Shown: positions 47,447 to 59,194, numbered from the stretch's first letter. The stretch is 64,000 nt of DNA from Atherix ibis (GCA_958298945.1 OY282607.1:73028868-73092867); one strand, 5' to 3'. Made by a program: numbers and translations. Notes: a model not told the origin generated them from the sequence alone.

Positions 47447-48496
47447 ATGGAAAAAAGCGAGTTTAGGGCTGTCATCAAACATCTCCATTTGAAAGGCTTA
47501 AGCCCGAAAGAAATCAAAGCCGAGTTGGATGCAGTTCATGGCACATCTGCACCTGTGTTTGCGACGGTTTACAATTGGGTGAATGAATTTAAGCGTGGCC
47601 GTTCATCAACAAAAGATGAACATCGTTCAGGACGCCCAGTTGAGGTGTCTACTCCTGAAATCATCGACAAAATCCACGATCTGATTTTGAACGAACGGAG
47701 AATTAAAGTGCGCGAATTAGTTGAGGCTACGGGCATATCACAAGGTACAGTCGCTTTAATTTTGCATGAAAAATTGTCTGTGAAAAAAATTTCGGCAAGA
47801 TGGGTGCCGCGTTTGCTCTCAGAGGAGAATAAGCGCAATCGTGTAGTTGACTCTGAGGCTATGTTGGCACTCTTTCATCGCAATCCTGCCGAATTCCTTC
47901 GTCGATATGTCACTATGGACGAAACCTGGATACACTACTACACTCCAGAAACGAAGAGACAGTCATCACAGTGGATTTTCAAGGGTGAACGGGCTCCGAA
48001 GAAGGCAAAACCTGTGCCATCTTCCGGCAAGGTGATGGCCACGGTCTTTTGGGATTGGCAGGGCATCATTTTTATCGACTACTTGGAAAAAGGAAAAATA
48101 ATAACAGGAGCGTATTACGCGTCGTTATTGCAACGGTTGAGCGAGGAAATCAAAGAGAAACGCCCCCATCTGAAGAAGAAAAAAATCCTCTTGCATCAGA
48201 ACAATGCGCGTGTGCACACCTGCGCTGTTTCCATGGCCAAAATTGTGGAATTGAGAATGGAATTGTTGCAGCATCCCGCTTATTCACCAGATTTGGCCCC
48301 GAGTGACTATTTTCTTTTCCCAAATCTGAAGAAATGGCTTGGCGGACGACGGTTCACTTCCAACGCGGACGTCATTGCTCAAACGGATGAGTATTTTGCA
48401 GAACTTCCGAAATCCTATTTTTTGGACGGGATAAAAATTTTGGAAAAACGGTTGGAAAAGTGTATAGAACTAAAAGGAGATTATGTTAAAAAATAA
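47447..48496 (+). CDS. Mariner transposase, irritans type, catalytic Asp2 changed
   Basis: 349 codons from the ATG of MEKSEFR (the frame is open for 28 more codons upstream, but family members start here and are about 348 residues). The DNA-binding half (about 1-110) has two helix-turn-helix regions with WVNEFKRG, RSGRPVEVSTPE and GISQGTVA. The catalytic half has MDETWIHYYTPETKRQSSQW (Asp158), ILLHQNNARVH (position 252, normally Asp, is Asn, codon AAC at 48200-48202) and YSPDLAPSDYFLF (Asp287; spacing 34). It ends KGDYVKK, as in the family. Asp2 binds a catalytic metal, so loss should abolish cleavage while DNA binding and dimerisation may persist. The substitution could also be a sequencing or assembly error. 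Confidence 0.9.
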   Translation: MEKSEFRAVIKHLHLKGLSPKEIKAELDAVHGTSAPVFATVYNWVNEFKRGRSSTKDEHRSGRPVEVSTPEIIDKIHDLILNERRIKVRELVEATGISQGTVALILHEKLSVKKISARWVPRLLSEENKRNRVVDSEAMLALFHRNPAEFLRRYVTMDETWIHYYTPETKRQSSQWIFKGERAPKKAKPVPSSGKVMATVFWDWQGIIFIDYLEKGKIITGAYYASLLQRLSEEIKEKRPHLKKKKILLHQNNARVHTCAVSMAKIVELRMELLQHPAYSPDLAPSDYFLFPNLKKWLGGRRFTSNADVIAQTDEYFAELPKSYFLDGIKILEKRLEKCIELKGDYVKK

Positions 48497-48533
48497 AAAT
48501 TTTTTTTTTTTAAAAAACAGTTTTGTTCCATCT

Positions 48534-48562
48534 TTTTCTAAGGACTTATTGAACGACCCTCG
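48534..48562 (-). repeat. Right terminal inverted repeat, irritans copy 2
   Basis: Exact reverse complement of 47282-47310, followed by TA. Confidence 0.95.
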
Positions 48563-48564
48563 TA

Positions 48565-50326
48565 TCATTACTTTTATAACGTTTTTATTTTATAGTTTTT
48601 ATATGAATAAAATCAACTGGAATTTTTTTGGTACAGGATTTCATATTTGTGATCGGACAAGAACTTTACTATCGAATTATAGACAAAAAGTTGGTTTTCA
48701 AAAATAAAGCTAAATAAAGAACTTCCATAAAATATACATATTTTTTTTTTATGGAAACAAAGAGCCATACCTTTTGATTAGGGCTAAGATACACAAAGAG
48801 AAAAAATAGTAAATTATATTGTCACCCCTTTAATTTTTTATAGTAAGCAATAACTGCAAGAGTTCAAGAATTTCCCTACGAAAAAATACTTTTTTTTTAC
48901 AAACAACAAACATTTAATAAAATTTAAAATATTTTTTTTTAAAAGCATCCCACCACTTGTAGTTGAGGTAGAAAATTCTTAACAGAGAATATAAATTAAT
49001 AATTCTTTCAGTTAATAATTTCCACAAAGAAAATTTCATTTTGCCTGCTTTATTTAATTATTTTTATTATTATTTTTAGAGCTTTGACTTATTTTACAAA
49101 AGAAAGCAAACACTTTCATCATTTTAGCAATAACCTAATCGTAACTTGAATTTTTATGAAAAACTTTTACATTTGTTAGTAAGCTATTGTAGTTTCGGTT
49201 TGTATTGGTACGAAACTGAACTTCTTGAACTCTAGAAAAGCTTTGAAATTTTATCATAGAAGTTATGCAATAATAAAGAAAGTTCCACTGTTCTACGTCA
49301 ACTACTGAATACTGAATACTGATTATACTAGATACTCTGATACTATACAAAAACGGAAACTCCTTATTTGTTAAATGACCGTACTTTTACGTGCGATCAT
49401 AAAATGTGTCCAGCCAGTTCTGTTCTGTTTCATAAGTAGAGCTCAACAGCTTGCAAACTACTTTTACAGGGAATAAATGGGGCCAGTTAACAATTCGCAG
49501 TTTACTGTTGAACGTGCACACTATATACACATACTCTACATTTGGTATATTTACGTTTGCAATCGTATTGTATATATGTGAAGACTTTTGGGGCTGTTTA
49601 CGAGTAAATTGGATTCCATGAAGTTTTACCTCGTTTTGCATTAATATTTCAAGGGTTAAGATTTAATAAGGAATCAACCCTTGTTAGTTCCATTTATTTA
49701 TTCCAATTTCAAATAGAATCGTAATTTTGTTTGTTCACATTAAAGGAAACCATTTATTTTTGGATATTAAGCATTAGCCGCAGATAGATTTATGTAGGAT
49801 TTATGGCTATTGTATATCTGAAATTATTAAAAATTTAAATATTTTTTTAATAAACCTAAAATTTTATGTTGTTATTATTAAAGTATTAACTTGCATTTGA
49901 TCCTTACTAGTAATTTAGATATTAGGAAATATATACAATACAATATATTAATTTCTATCAAAATCGAATTTCTTTAGCATTTTTCGAATTTCTTTAAATT
50001 AAAATCTTCTTTATATAAACAAAAGTATAAATAAAATATACTCGCACATAAATTCGTATATTACTGCTTATAAGCATTTGCCAACCCATTTTTAAAATAT
50101 TTTTATTTATTGAAGAACAAATTTAATGCACTCAATTCTTTTTGAAATCTTTGCAGCTTAACATATATTCTCTTGAGTTTCTATTGAGCTTCCGCTGAGA
50201 GCAGACGACTTTATTTGTGTGTGAAAATTTAAAGAAGGGATTAAGCGGAATATGTCGGTGAACTTTGCTTTTACATAGTTGTTGATTGTAATGTGTCTGA
50301 AAAATCGAGTTAAAAAAAGAAATCTT
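48565..50326. other. AT-rich non-coding stretch
   Basis: No gene or element recognised. Frames at 49135-49350 and 49387-49641 (minus) have no motif. Confidence 0.6.
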
Positions 50327-50328
50327 TA

Positions 50329-51509
50329 CCAGGGGTATAAGCTTAAATCCGCTGTTTGAACATAGATAGCGTGAGTGAGCGTATTAAGCTACCATGGGCA
50401 CGCCATACTTTTTTTTTATGAGTTTGACATCTGTCAACATTAATCAGTGGACATTGTCAGCAATTTCGTACAACAACTTACATTTTTCCTTTGGTAATCA
50501 TGTCTAGTTTTGTGCCAGAAAAAGAGCATATGCGGGAAGATGTGCTTTTCTGCTTTAATTTGAAGAAATCGACTGCTGAATCGCATCGAATGCTTATGGA
50601 GGCCTATGGTGACAGTGCTTTATCGGAAACAACGTGCCGAGATTGGTTTCATCGGTTCAAAGACGGCAATTTTGACTTGTGGGACAAGAAGCGAGAAAAT
50701 CGGCCTAGGAAGGGCGAGGACCATCAATTGCAGGCTCTTTTAGACGAAGACGATACCCAGTCGCAAAAAATGCTCGCGGAGCAATTGGTTGTCACTCAAC
50801 CAGCCATTTCCATACGTCTGCGTGCCATGGGGAAGATTGAATAGATCGGAAAATGGGTGTCGCATAAATCTTGCACGCCAGACAAAAAAGAAAGTCGTTC
50901 CTGTATCGGATTGTGACAGGCTATGAAAAGTGCATATTTCTCGAGAATCCTAAACGCAAGAAATCGTGGGTTCCCGGTCAACCATCAACATCTTCCCCAA
51001 GACCAAATCGCTTCGGACGGAAGACGATACTGTGCATTTGGTGGGATCAGCAGCGTATCGTCTACTATGACCACCAACAACTGATCAAATTGCACCGTGC
51101 TCTGCGTGAAAAAAGGACGGATTATCAACATTGCAAGCTGATTTTCCTCCACGACAACGCATATCGCACACGTCAAAAATGGTCCGAAACTACTTGGAGA
51201 CACTCAACTGGGAGGTGCTACCCCACCCCGCTTATTCAACAGACCTGGCCCCATCCGAGTGTTCTGTTTTCATCGATAGGCCACGCGCTCGCTGAGCAGC
51301 ACTTCGATTCTTACGAATGGCTTGATGAGGGGTTTGCCTCGAAAGAGAAGAAATTTTTTGTTGGCGTGGTATCCACAAATTGCCCAAGATATGGGAAAAA
51401 TGTGTAGCTAGCGAGGGCAAGTAATTTGAATAAATTAGTTTTTGCTTTCTATAAAAAAAACATGTGCTTGTTTGACTAAAAAACAGCGGATTTAAGCTTA
51501 TACATCTGG
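50329..51509 (+). mobile_element. Mos1-like (mauritiana-type) mariner, copy D
   Basis: 1181 bp with TA on both sides. The 29-bp terminal repeats begin CCAGGGGTATAAGCTTAAAT (left) and CCAGATGTATAAGCTTAAAT (right, inward), with two mismatches. The CCAGGTGTA start is like that of Mos1. The gene within is inactivated. It is in the opposite orientation to copy C (43111-44384). Confidence 0.9.
50500..51407 (+). pseudogene. Mos1-like mariner transposase, inactivated
   Basis: ATG at 50500 begins MSSFVPEKEHMREDVLFCFN, the same start as Mos1-type transposases (about 345 residues). The frame is clean through AISIRLRAMGKIE, then TAG (50842). Downstream pieces: KRKSFLYRIVTGYEKCIF (Asp1 is Tyr), PGQPSTSSPRPNRFGRKT, VYYDHQQLIKLHRALREKRT (a short deletion removes the MLKPGETVN segment), LIFLHDNAY (Asp2 kept), a frameshifted YSPDLAPS region, then GHALAEQHFDSYEW. 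Short deletions, a stop, frameshifts and a lost Asp1 make it inactive. Confidence 0.85.
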
Positions 51510-51778
51510 TATATCAAACAGTACGTATGGATAAGGGATTCAGGAAAAACTGATATACATTTTTGGTGAAATTATTATTACGGTAAGGATATAGGATAAA
51601 TAACCAGTTCACTAGAATCCTGTTTATAGAAAATATGACAGTATAAGGAAAAACAGGAGACATTACGGCGGTGATTAATTAAATCTCTACCTGATTAATA
51701 AAAAAATAAGTCTAATTACTCCGTAAAATTTTGGTCACTTATTAATTTTATCGTTTAATTTTGTATCTCATCTAGTAA

Positions 51779-51950
51779 GTGGAATGATGTTTTAGGAGCG
51801 CCTGACCATATATGGGACTTGTAGTCCAGTTTGGGGCGATTGCAGGCCTTGTATATATTGGCTAGATCAGATGGAGTAAGGAAACCTAAGCATTTTGCTG
51901 CATTTTTGATAATATTTAATGCACGGTCATTTCAATGAGGTTGTCATTAT
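51779..51950 (-). pseudogene. Non-LTR retrotransposon RT C-terminal scrap
   Basis: On the minus strand the frame reads NDRALNIIKNAAKCLGFLTP, then SDLANIYKACNRPKLDYKSH and IWSGAPKTSFH. This is the region after the RT palm found in jockey/CR1-type elements (LGFL..., LYKAxIRPxLEYxSHxWxGA). It is about 55 codons with one stop (a TGA at a usual Trp). The family differs from the relics at 2036-4450 and 53760-54055, which do not match it. No adjacent parts were found. Confidence 0.7.
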
Positions 51951-53755
51951 CACACATACCAATAATGATTTACATGCATGTATTAAACATAAATCACGTG
52001 TTAGCTGATACAAGATTTCGACTTTCTTTGAAGATAAAACGATAGTGATAAGTAGAAAGTGAAAAGACATTTTACTGCAACGGAAATAACATCTGAAGCT
52101 AAGACTTTAGGAGGTAGACGTCTATGGCTAAATATCTGTTAGAAACAATTTCTGCAAATATATACAAAAATTCAACACTGGATGATCGAACTGCCCAATT
52201 GAGCGATGAATGGAAAGTTGAGTATTTGGCACATGACGCAGAATTTTCGTTCACAAATCAACAGGAAAGCAATACTTGATACTTTCTGTGAGGCAATTTC
52301 ATTTTAGATATGTTTGGCGAACATTTATAAATCTAGAAACAAACATGAAAAAGAACAACTGCAGTGGTATTCTTGAAAATACCGAATTTTTTAGGAAAAA
52401 TTCACGTTCCGGTAGGACAAAGATGTCAACCATACGTCGACGCTTTGATATTATTATTTTAATATATTATCAGTGTAGGAAAAAACTGAAAGTAATGGAT
52501 TGACCATCGCAGTCTTTTATAATTAATTCTAATGGCAGACAACTTACAGAACGTTTTACAGCATCAACAGTCACAAAAATTACCGGAGTAAACAAAAATC
52601 AATGACTACACGTAAGTATTAAGAATATTTTTAAATGAGGAACAAATGGAGTTATGATAAGTTTTCTGAACAGAGAAAAAATATTTTTATAACTATGGTA
52701 GATAACAACAAGAAATATATCCCAAATTTACTTTTGTAATATTGTCAAACCTGTATGCATGAAATTAAAAATTTAACGTTTTCTTAATATGAAAACTAAT
52801 TATAAAAAATTTATAGAAAGATATTTTCTTCGATAAATTTAGTTATTCTTTACAGTCCTTTTTTAGAGAATACCGCGATAAACTTTTCATAAATCTGATA
52901 ATATGGCTTCTTAGCAAATTTTACCAAGAACAATATACATATTGGGATTATATAAATGGCTACATGACTAAATAACACACTATTTTGTGTAAAAATAATG
53001 CTGAAAGCTTGTAAAATAATATATTGTATATAAAATTCGCAATAGTTTTTGAAAATTTCGGAAAATAACCTATCAAAAATATGTTTAGGTAAATTGCCAT
53101 ATTAAATGAATATTTATTAATTACTTTCAACTTACAAGGCTTATATATCGTCAGTTAGATATCGTATAAAAACATTATTATAACAGCAGATGACATGTAA
53201 TCTGATTATTAATATTCCTCTAATAGTAATACTACTCGTAACTTAAATTCCAATTAAGCAAATAATTATCGATTGTTCAAGAAGGGATATTATTGTAAAA
53301 CGATATCTTGCACTGCAATCAAAATAACAAGCTACTTACTCGTATTCAGAGATTATTAATTACTATGCAAAATAGTTATCATAGTAGATTAGTTATAAGA
53401 AATCTAAAAATGCAAACGATAATTCCCCCAACATACCATTTTCACTGCAAAGAATACTTCTTAAAAATAGGACCTTCTATATTTGCTTACACTTGAAAAA
53501 TTAATTATTTTAGCAAATTTCTTTATTGAACTAATTTAAATTTTCCTTGTATCTGAAAAAAGGAAATTTGCCTATTTTGCAAATTTTTTTCCAGTGTCCT
53601 ACAAAATGGTAACTTATTAATATGAGAGATTGTTCCAAAGTAGTTTAAATAATATAAAATTAATGTTTTTAAAATTTTATTCTTCATTTAATATATTGTA
53701 ATAAGAATATTTACATTACAAATTAATTTGTAGTATTGTATAGCAATGAAATGGG
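51951..53755. other. Mostly non-coding, possible transposon scraps
   Basis: No clear gene. 52276-52503 (plus) reads in part SGILENTEFFRKNSRSGRTK, which vaguely recalls the GSLENKPRSGRP linker of Tc1-like transposases, but the match is too short to call. 52600-53755 is AT-rich with nothing recognised. Confidence 0.45.
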
Positions 53756-53759
53756 AGTA

Positions 53760-54055
53760 AACACCCATTTTTCTAATTAATGAGTGTTGAAGAGTTTTAG
53801 TAAATCTTGGGACCACTGTCCTTAGTCTTTGATGAATTTTTTCGGGGAAGCTTATAGACGAAAATTTTCTTACGAGAGGATTATTATAATTGGATAAACG
53901 GGAATGAAATTTTTGCTAATGAGATTTATACGGGCCCTCAACGAAAGCAACATTAAAATCACAATGAATTATATTATTACGAACATAAAAGAGGCTATCT
54001 AAAATTTTGTGGAGGATGGTGAATTATAAGGATTGTATGCGATAGGAAATAAAAC
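53760..54055 (-). mobile_element. Jockey-type retrotransposon C-terminal scrap
   Basis: On the minus strand: LDSLFYVRNIIHCDFNVAFV, EGPYKSH, then HSRLSNYNNPLVRKF and SISFPEKIHQRLR. The order and residues align with VDAPFYVRNTVIHRDLKVPF and following in the relic at 2036-4450, so this is the same family's ORF2 C-terminus. It has at least one stop. A mariner begins only about 35 bp to the right. Confidence 0.75.
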
Positions 54056-54088
54056 ATTAAATACTCGCAGGTTAATGATTGTATCGTA

Positions 54089-54935
54089 TTGGGTGTATAA
54101 CTTAAAAATGCGGGATTGACAATAGATGCATACATTTTACACATGGTTTGTGTTAATAATAACTCATATGGCATTTTGGAGATTAAACATCTGTCATTTA
54201 TTCTCGATTAGTCATTGGACGAAATAGTGTAAACAACAAAGTTTTTTTTTGCTTCAAAAATGTCGAATTTCGTACCAAAAAAGTCCCATTTGCGGGAAGT
54301 GTTGATTTACTTCTTCAATTTGAAAAAAACTGCAGTTGAAGCACATCGATTGCTCACCTGAATATGTTCCATCGATTTCAACGTGCGAGAGATGGTTTGT
54401 GCGGTTCAGAAGTGGTGATTTTGACACGGAAGACAAAGAACGACCAGGTCAGCCAAAAAAGTTTGAAGATGAAGATTTGGAGGCATTACTCGACGAAGAC
54501 TGTTGTCGAACTCAAGAAGAAATTGCAAAATCATTGGGAGTCACTCAAGTAGCCATTTCAAAACGTTTGAAAGCAGCAGGATTCATCCAAAAGCAAGGAA
54601 ATTCGGTCCCATATGAATTGAAGCCGAGAGACGTTGAAAGGCGATTTTGCATGTCCGAAATGCTGCTTGAACGGCAGAAAAAGAAATCGTTTTTGAATGG
54701 AATCATTACTGGCGACGAAAAATGGATTCATTACGACAACCCAAAGCGCAAAAAATCGTATGTGAAGCCCGGCCAACCAGCCAAATCAACGCCAAAGCCA
54801 AATATCCATGGCGCCAAGGTAATGCTCTGTATTTGGTGGGATCAGAAGGGTGTGATCTATAATGAGCTATTGAAATCGGGCCAGACGATCACAGGCGACC
54901 TCTACAGAACACATATTACTTATATATAATATAAT
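54089..54935 (+). mobile_element. Mauritiana-related mariner, 3'-truncated
   Basis: The left terminal repeat begins TTGGGTGTATAACTTAAAAA after a TA (54087-54088). The transposase gene follows in normal orientation but stops abruptly at about 54908, where it gives way to an AT-rich palindromic tract (about 54915-54960). No right terminal repeat was found. Relative to copies C and D the transposase is clearly a different family. Confidence 0.8.
54260..54925 (+). pseudogene. Mauritiana-related transposase, N-terminal two thirds
   Basis: ATG at 54260 begins MSNFVPKKSHLREVLIYFFN. After LLT a stop and frameshift (about 54358) move the protein to the frame of 54336-54929: STCERWFVRFRSGDFDTEDK, LEALLDEDCCRTQEEIAKSL, VTQVAISKRLKAAGFIQKQG, IITGDEKWIHYDNPKRKKSY (Asp1 kept), KPNIHGAKVMLCIWWDQKG and LLKSGQTITGDLYRT. 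The remaining part, with Asp2 and Asp3, is missing. The C-terminal residues after LYRT come from unrelated AT-rich DNA. It is inactive. Confidence 0.85.
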
Positions 54936-55247
54936 ATATATTATATTACTTTTAATATATTAAAAGTCGACTATTTATTATAAGTTTCGAATGTAGATCG
55001 AGCAGTTGAAGTAGTTGTCGATAACGTCTTTATGCTGAATCTCTTGTCTAGGTGATGTCCAAAGTAAAGGACTTGAATCGCGTTACGATAAAGATATAAA
55101 AGGTGAGGTGGCTTTTGACTAAAAATGAAAACTTTTTTGTTCATCTACTCGTACCTTCACTCTCTATCTACTACACCAGGATTAGTGATTGTGAATATAC
55201 GATTGTATATTATTTGAAGCAATGTTCGGATTTGTATGGGCGGTATA
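54936..55247. other. Non-coding stretch
   Basis: Starts in an AT palindromic tract. No gene recognised. Confidence 0.5.
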
Positions 55248-55249
55248 TA

Positions 55250-55988
55250 CGAGGTCTGTTCAAAAAGTATTGCGAATTTTTATGAATTAATAATCAGTTA
55301 ATTTTTGACAGCTGCTTTGCTTGCACGTGTTTTGACTCGTCTTCGATTTTTGCCCATTTTCGACCAAAAACAGCATCGCGTTAACATTGCTAAGGAGCTG
55401 TTGAACTCTGTCCGCGACGACCCAAATTTGCTCCAGAGGGTCATAAATGGTGCCGAATCATGGGTTTATGGTTATGACGTGGAAACCAAAGCTCAATCAT
55501 TCCAATGGAAGCTGCCGCACGAGCCAAGACCGAAAAAAGCGCGCCAAGTTCGGTCGAATCTGAAGGTTTTGCTTACAGTTTTCTTCGATTGCAGGGGCGT
55601 GGTGTATCATGAGTTCTTGCCACAGGGTAGAACGGATAATAAGGAATATTACCTGCAAGTTATGCGGTAGTTGCGCGAAGTAATCTACCAGAAACGCCCG
55701 GATTTGTGGAAGAACAAAAATTGGCTTTTGCACCATGATAACGCCCCTGCTCAGGCATCGTTACTTGTGAGCGAGCTTTTTCTTGTTCCTAAAACAGATT
55801 CTTTGATCCATTTTTTGGAATGGGCAAAAATCGAAGACGAGCCAAATTAACTGCAAATTTAAAATGGGCAAACCTGTCGGCATAAGTGAGAGACATGAGG
55901 GCCTGCATAACGCCACAAAAAATCGAAAATCAAATATACATAATCCGCGGAAAATTTAAAATTCGCGATACTTTTTGAACAGACCTCG
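55250..55988 (+). mobile_element. Chimeric mariner, copy B, with a 5' end at both termini
   Basis: Belongs to the CGAGGTCTGTTC family (see 25726-27056). TA precedes it; TT follows where TA is expected. The left end is the normal 5' end with most of the leader and N-terminal coding region deleted. The middle is a transposase fragment. From about 55797 to 55988 the sequence is the reverse complement of a 5' end, including leader, ATG and first codons (compare 25726-25938), in place of the normal 3' end. So both termini are 5'-type, in inverted orientation. The arms have different internal deletions. Confidence 0.85.
55360..55785 (+). pseudogene. Mariner transposase fragment in chimeric element
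   Basis: Reads QKQHRVNIAKELLNSVRDDP, LLQRVINGAESWVYGYDVET (Asp1 is Ala), QWKLPHEPRPKKARQVRSNL, FFDCRGVVYHEFLPQGRTDN, a TAG after YYLQVMR (55668), then PDLWKNKNWLLHHDNAPAQA (Asp2 kept). A jump then leads to LFLVPKTDS, where the inverted 5' end begins. Asp3 and the C-terminus are missing. It is inactive. Confidence 0.8.
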
Positions 55989-55990
55989 TT

Positions 55991-58900
55991 TGGCTGTACT
56001 ATATGCATAAGTGACAATGATAGTTTTAGAATCAGATAGGATGTATATGCAGATTCTGTAATAACTGTCCCTTGTAAATTACCTTAAGAAAGCACACTTA
56101 CACGTATTCAAAACAAATAGCTAAAACTGAATAAGTAGTGCTGCCATAACGTTATAGTAGATTTTACACTGTGGTTGTCCTTTAAAAAAAATGGTCGCTC
56201 TTGTGTGTGTAATTGCTATAATAGATAAGTATCTCATGAAAATTATAAAGAATTAAGTAAATTGAAACTAGTAATGCTTCAGTATGTCATAAATATATCT
56301 TCTCTATTTGATTAATAAAAATACAAAATTTATAAAAATCAACAAAAATGTATTTTAATTTGTTTCTATAAAAAGACCATTAACAAAAATAAAAATTTCC
56401 CCCACAAATATGTCAGAAAACATTAAAATAAATATTAATATTATTTATAATTCCCTTAATATTGAGCAATATATTATTATTATTACCATTGGAATATCAT
56501 ATTTTCATTAGGATTTGTTCGTACTACAAACTATATGTATGTCTGTACAGAACAAATCCGAAATCCTTCCAGAAAATTTGATAACTATTTTCCTACCCTC
56601 AAGAGTATACGAGTACATTTTCATAAAATCCCTGAATAAATCCCTTAATTTCTGAAAATGGAATAAAGGTACTATCGAGTTTCAATACATTTACAAACTA
56701 ACTGCAATTGAATTTATTTCGATTTGATGTCCAGAGTTCATTTATATTCGAAAAAAAATAATGCGTGTAATTGATCTGAACTCACTAATAATATTGTGTG
56801 TCAAAATATTCGATAGATGGAGATGTGAAAGATTCGATATATTTGCAGATAGTCTGTATAAATAAGGAATTATTTGCTTCTACTCTGATAGTTATTTTTC
56901 GTGGGAAATCTCCTTTCAGCAAAATAAATGACCTACATTCAAATATCAATGATACAATGTGATAGATAGTCAAACAGATACGATCCAATCAACAAATTCA
57001 TAATCTATTGACAACTGTACGACATTCATATAAAAATAGCCCTAGGAAAGTTGGTATATTAGCACAATATTTGCATATATTACAACTAGAACCAACGATA
57101 ATATTTTTCAAGTCCAGAATATTACGTACGAGTAGATGTTTGATATTCTGTCGATTTCAAGTGAAACAATAGACAAATATATAGACATTTTTTGATATAT
57201 TGCTGGCTGTATATTGAATAATAGTCTAGAATTCATTTTCTCTGTGTTCTTCTCCTTCCAATCTATCTACAAGATCTAATTTTTTTATTTAGATATTTAG
57301 TCATACTGTTCTCTTTTATTCTCTATCATATTTTCTTTTACAGTCTCTTTTATACACTCTATTTTGCATATGTTCAAGATTATTCAGAATTTAGATGTCC
57401 TTGCTATTTTCCTATTGTTAGTATAGAGAAAAAACTTTCCAATCTCAAACCAATAAAAAGAAAGGAAATGAGAAGAAAAACTTCTTTATAAAACTTCCGT
57501 GTTTGAGGTTTTTGGTCATTGTTTGCTCTCATTTCCATTCTATCTCAATATTTTATGGATCAATCAGTAAGCTCTTCTGTGGATTTCTATTATGTTATGT
57601 ATTATTAGTAGAAAAAATTTCGTAAAACCAAATATTTTTCCATCCTAAGTGACCTCATTTTCTTACCTTTGTACATTTACGTTTCCATGGCTTTTGAATA
57701 TATTTTCCCTTTTTTTCCTAATAAATTTAGGATATTTTTTTCTGTTCACAGAATGATTTCTGTATACAATCTAAATACAAAAAAATAAACAAAAAAATGA
57801 TTGAATTCAGGAGCAAGAAGGAAACCAATTCTAGATTCGATCCAAAAAAAAAAGAGTAAGAAGTGATCATTTTAACCTGAACTACTGAACGGATAAAATG
57901 GAAACTTATGATGACACTCGCATATATATATATACGAGTATATATAACTACTATAAATGAAAAGATAAAAAAATTAAATCGAAAATTTCACTAGAAAACT
58001 TCTGCTGGAATTCTATGAATATAAGGTATGATATTTAAATAAAACCTTAACTAATTCTTTTTTGTACAAGCAAATATTTTTTCGTTAACTTATTAAAAAG
58101 CAAATATTTATACCAAAGGTTAAAGAAAGTACGCACTAATCGAACCATATCTATACACTACACTAAGTAAATATAATTTGGTTTTCTTTGATATCCGAAA
58201 TGAAAATTTTTCATCTCATATCGATGTCCAAGTTTATTTTGATGCTTGCCTATATTGGAATTTTTCAAATGATAATCCTAGATGGGATCATCTTTTTTTC
58301 ATATAATCTACAAAGTTCCATCCAAATAAAATACCACTTCAATTTTTTCCAATATTAACTCTACCTTCATTGAGAGTAGGTAATTTTTCACCAGTTCACC
58401 TTTTCAAATATTGTGGATTCTATTCAAACTAAACTAAAAAAGAAAAGAGAAAAGAAAAAAAAAATCTTGACTTTCTTTAATAGCTTACTCGATATTCAAC
58501 ATTATACGGACGAGTATAGGGAGGAGGATAGGAGTTTATTCAGAAAGAAAGTATAAAAAGGGTATAAAATTTGCATAATTCACCTTTTTCTTCTCATATT
58601 ATCTTGATGGGTTTTCTTTACATTTTCATCATTCTCTTTGATTTTTTTCCTCCTTTAGGTTATTTTATGTTTTCTGAACTAAATTCAGAGTTTTCTTATA
58701 AGGGCGTAGCTCAAAAATGTTTAAGGTATCTACAGTGTATAACGTAATATGTTTAAACAATTGTATATTTGGGCATGGTCTAAGAGATTTTGGTAAATTC
58801 TATTCCGTTTGGCTACAATATGAAAATTGTCGAAAATTGTCATCTATAACTTACATATCTGTATATCTAGATATCTGTTTTCATAATTCTGTGTATAGTT

Positions 58901-59194
58901 AAATAACGTAATATTAAGCGTTACTTGGACATTTCTATATAATACCCAGCGAATCTAGCCGGTATGCCTTTTAGTAGTTACCAAATGGTTTGAGTTTTCA
59001 TGGCTCTAACAATTTACATTTCTTTTAATCCGTTTCACTGTTGAGTCACATTACGAAATTAACATGTTGTGACAACAGCAGCAACCCCCCTTATTTTAAA
59101 GCTGGCGATTTAAGTGCTCTGGTAAAGAATATCTGTAAATCATTCGGTTTCTGAAATTATTTTTTTGCTAAAAAATATTAAAAATAATACTAAA
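55991..59194. other. AT-rich non-coding stretch
   Basis: No gene or element recognised. A short (TA)n run flanked by CGAGTA is at about 57923-57950, and a purine-rich tract (A/G) is at about 58436-58467. Confidence 0.6.

Larger units (their letters stand above)
47282..48562 (+). mobile_element. Irritans-type mariner, copy 2, full length
   Basis: 1281 bp, flanked by TA (47280-47281 and 48563-48564), with perfect 29-bp terminal inverted repeats. It holds one uninterrupted transposase ORF. It is structurally complete and is the best-preserved DNA transposon in the window. The other copy, 17115-18372, lies in the opposite orientation about 29 kb away. The only obvious defect is a substitution of the second catalytic Asp. 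Confidence 0.95.

Noticed and set aside
57923..57950. (TA)n run considered as a possible origin or promoter
   Set aside because: A short simple repeat with no supporting signals around it.
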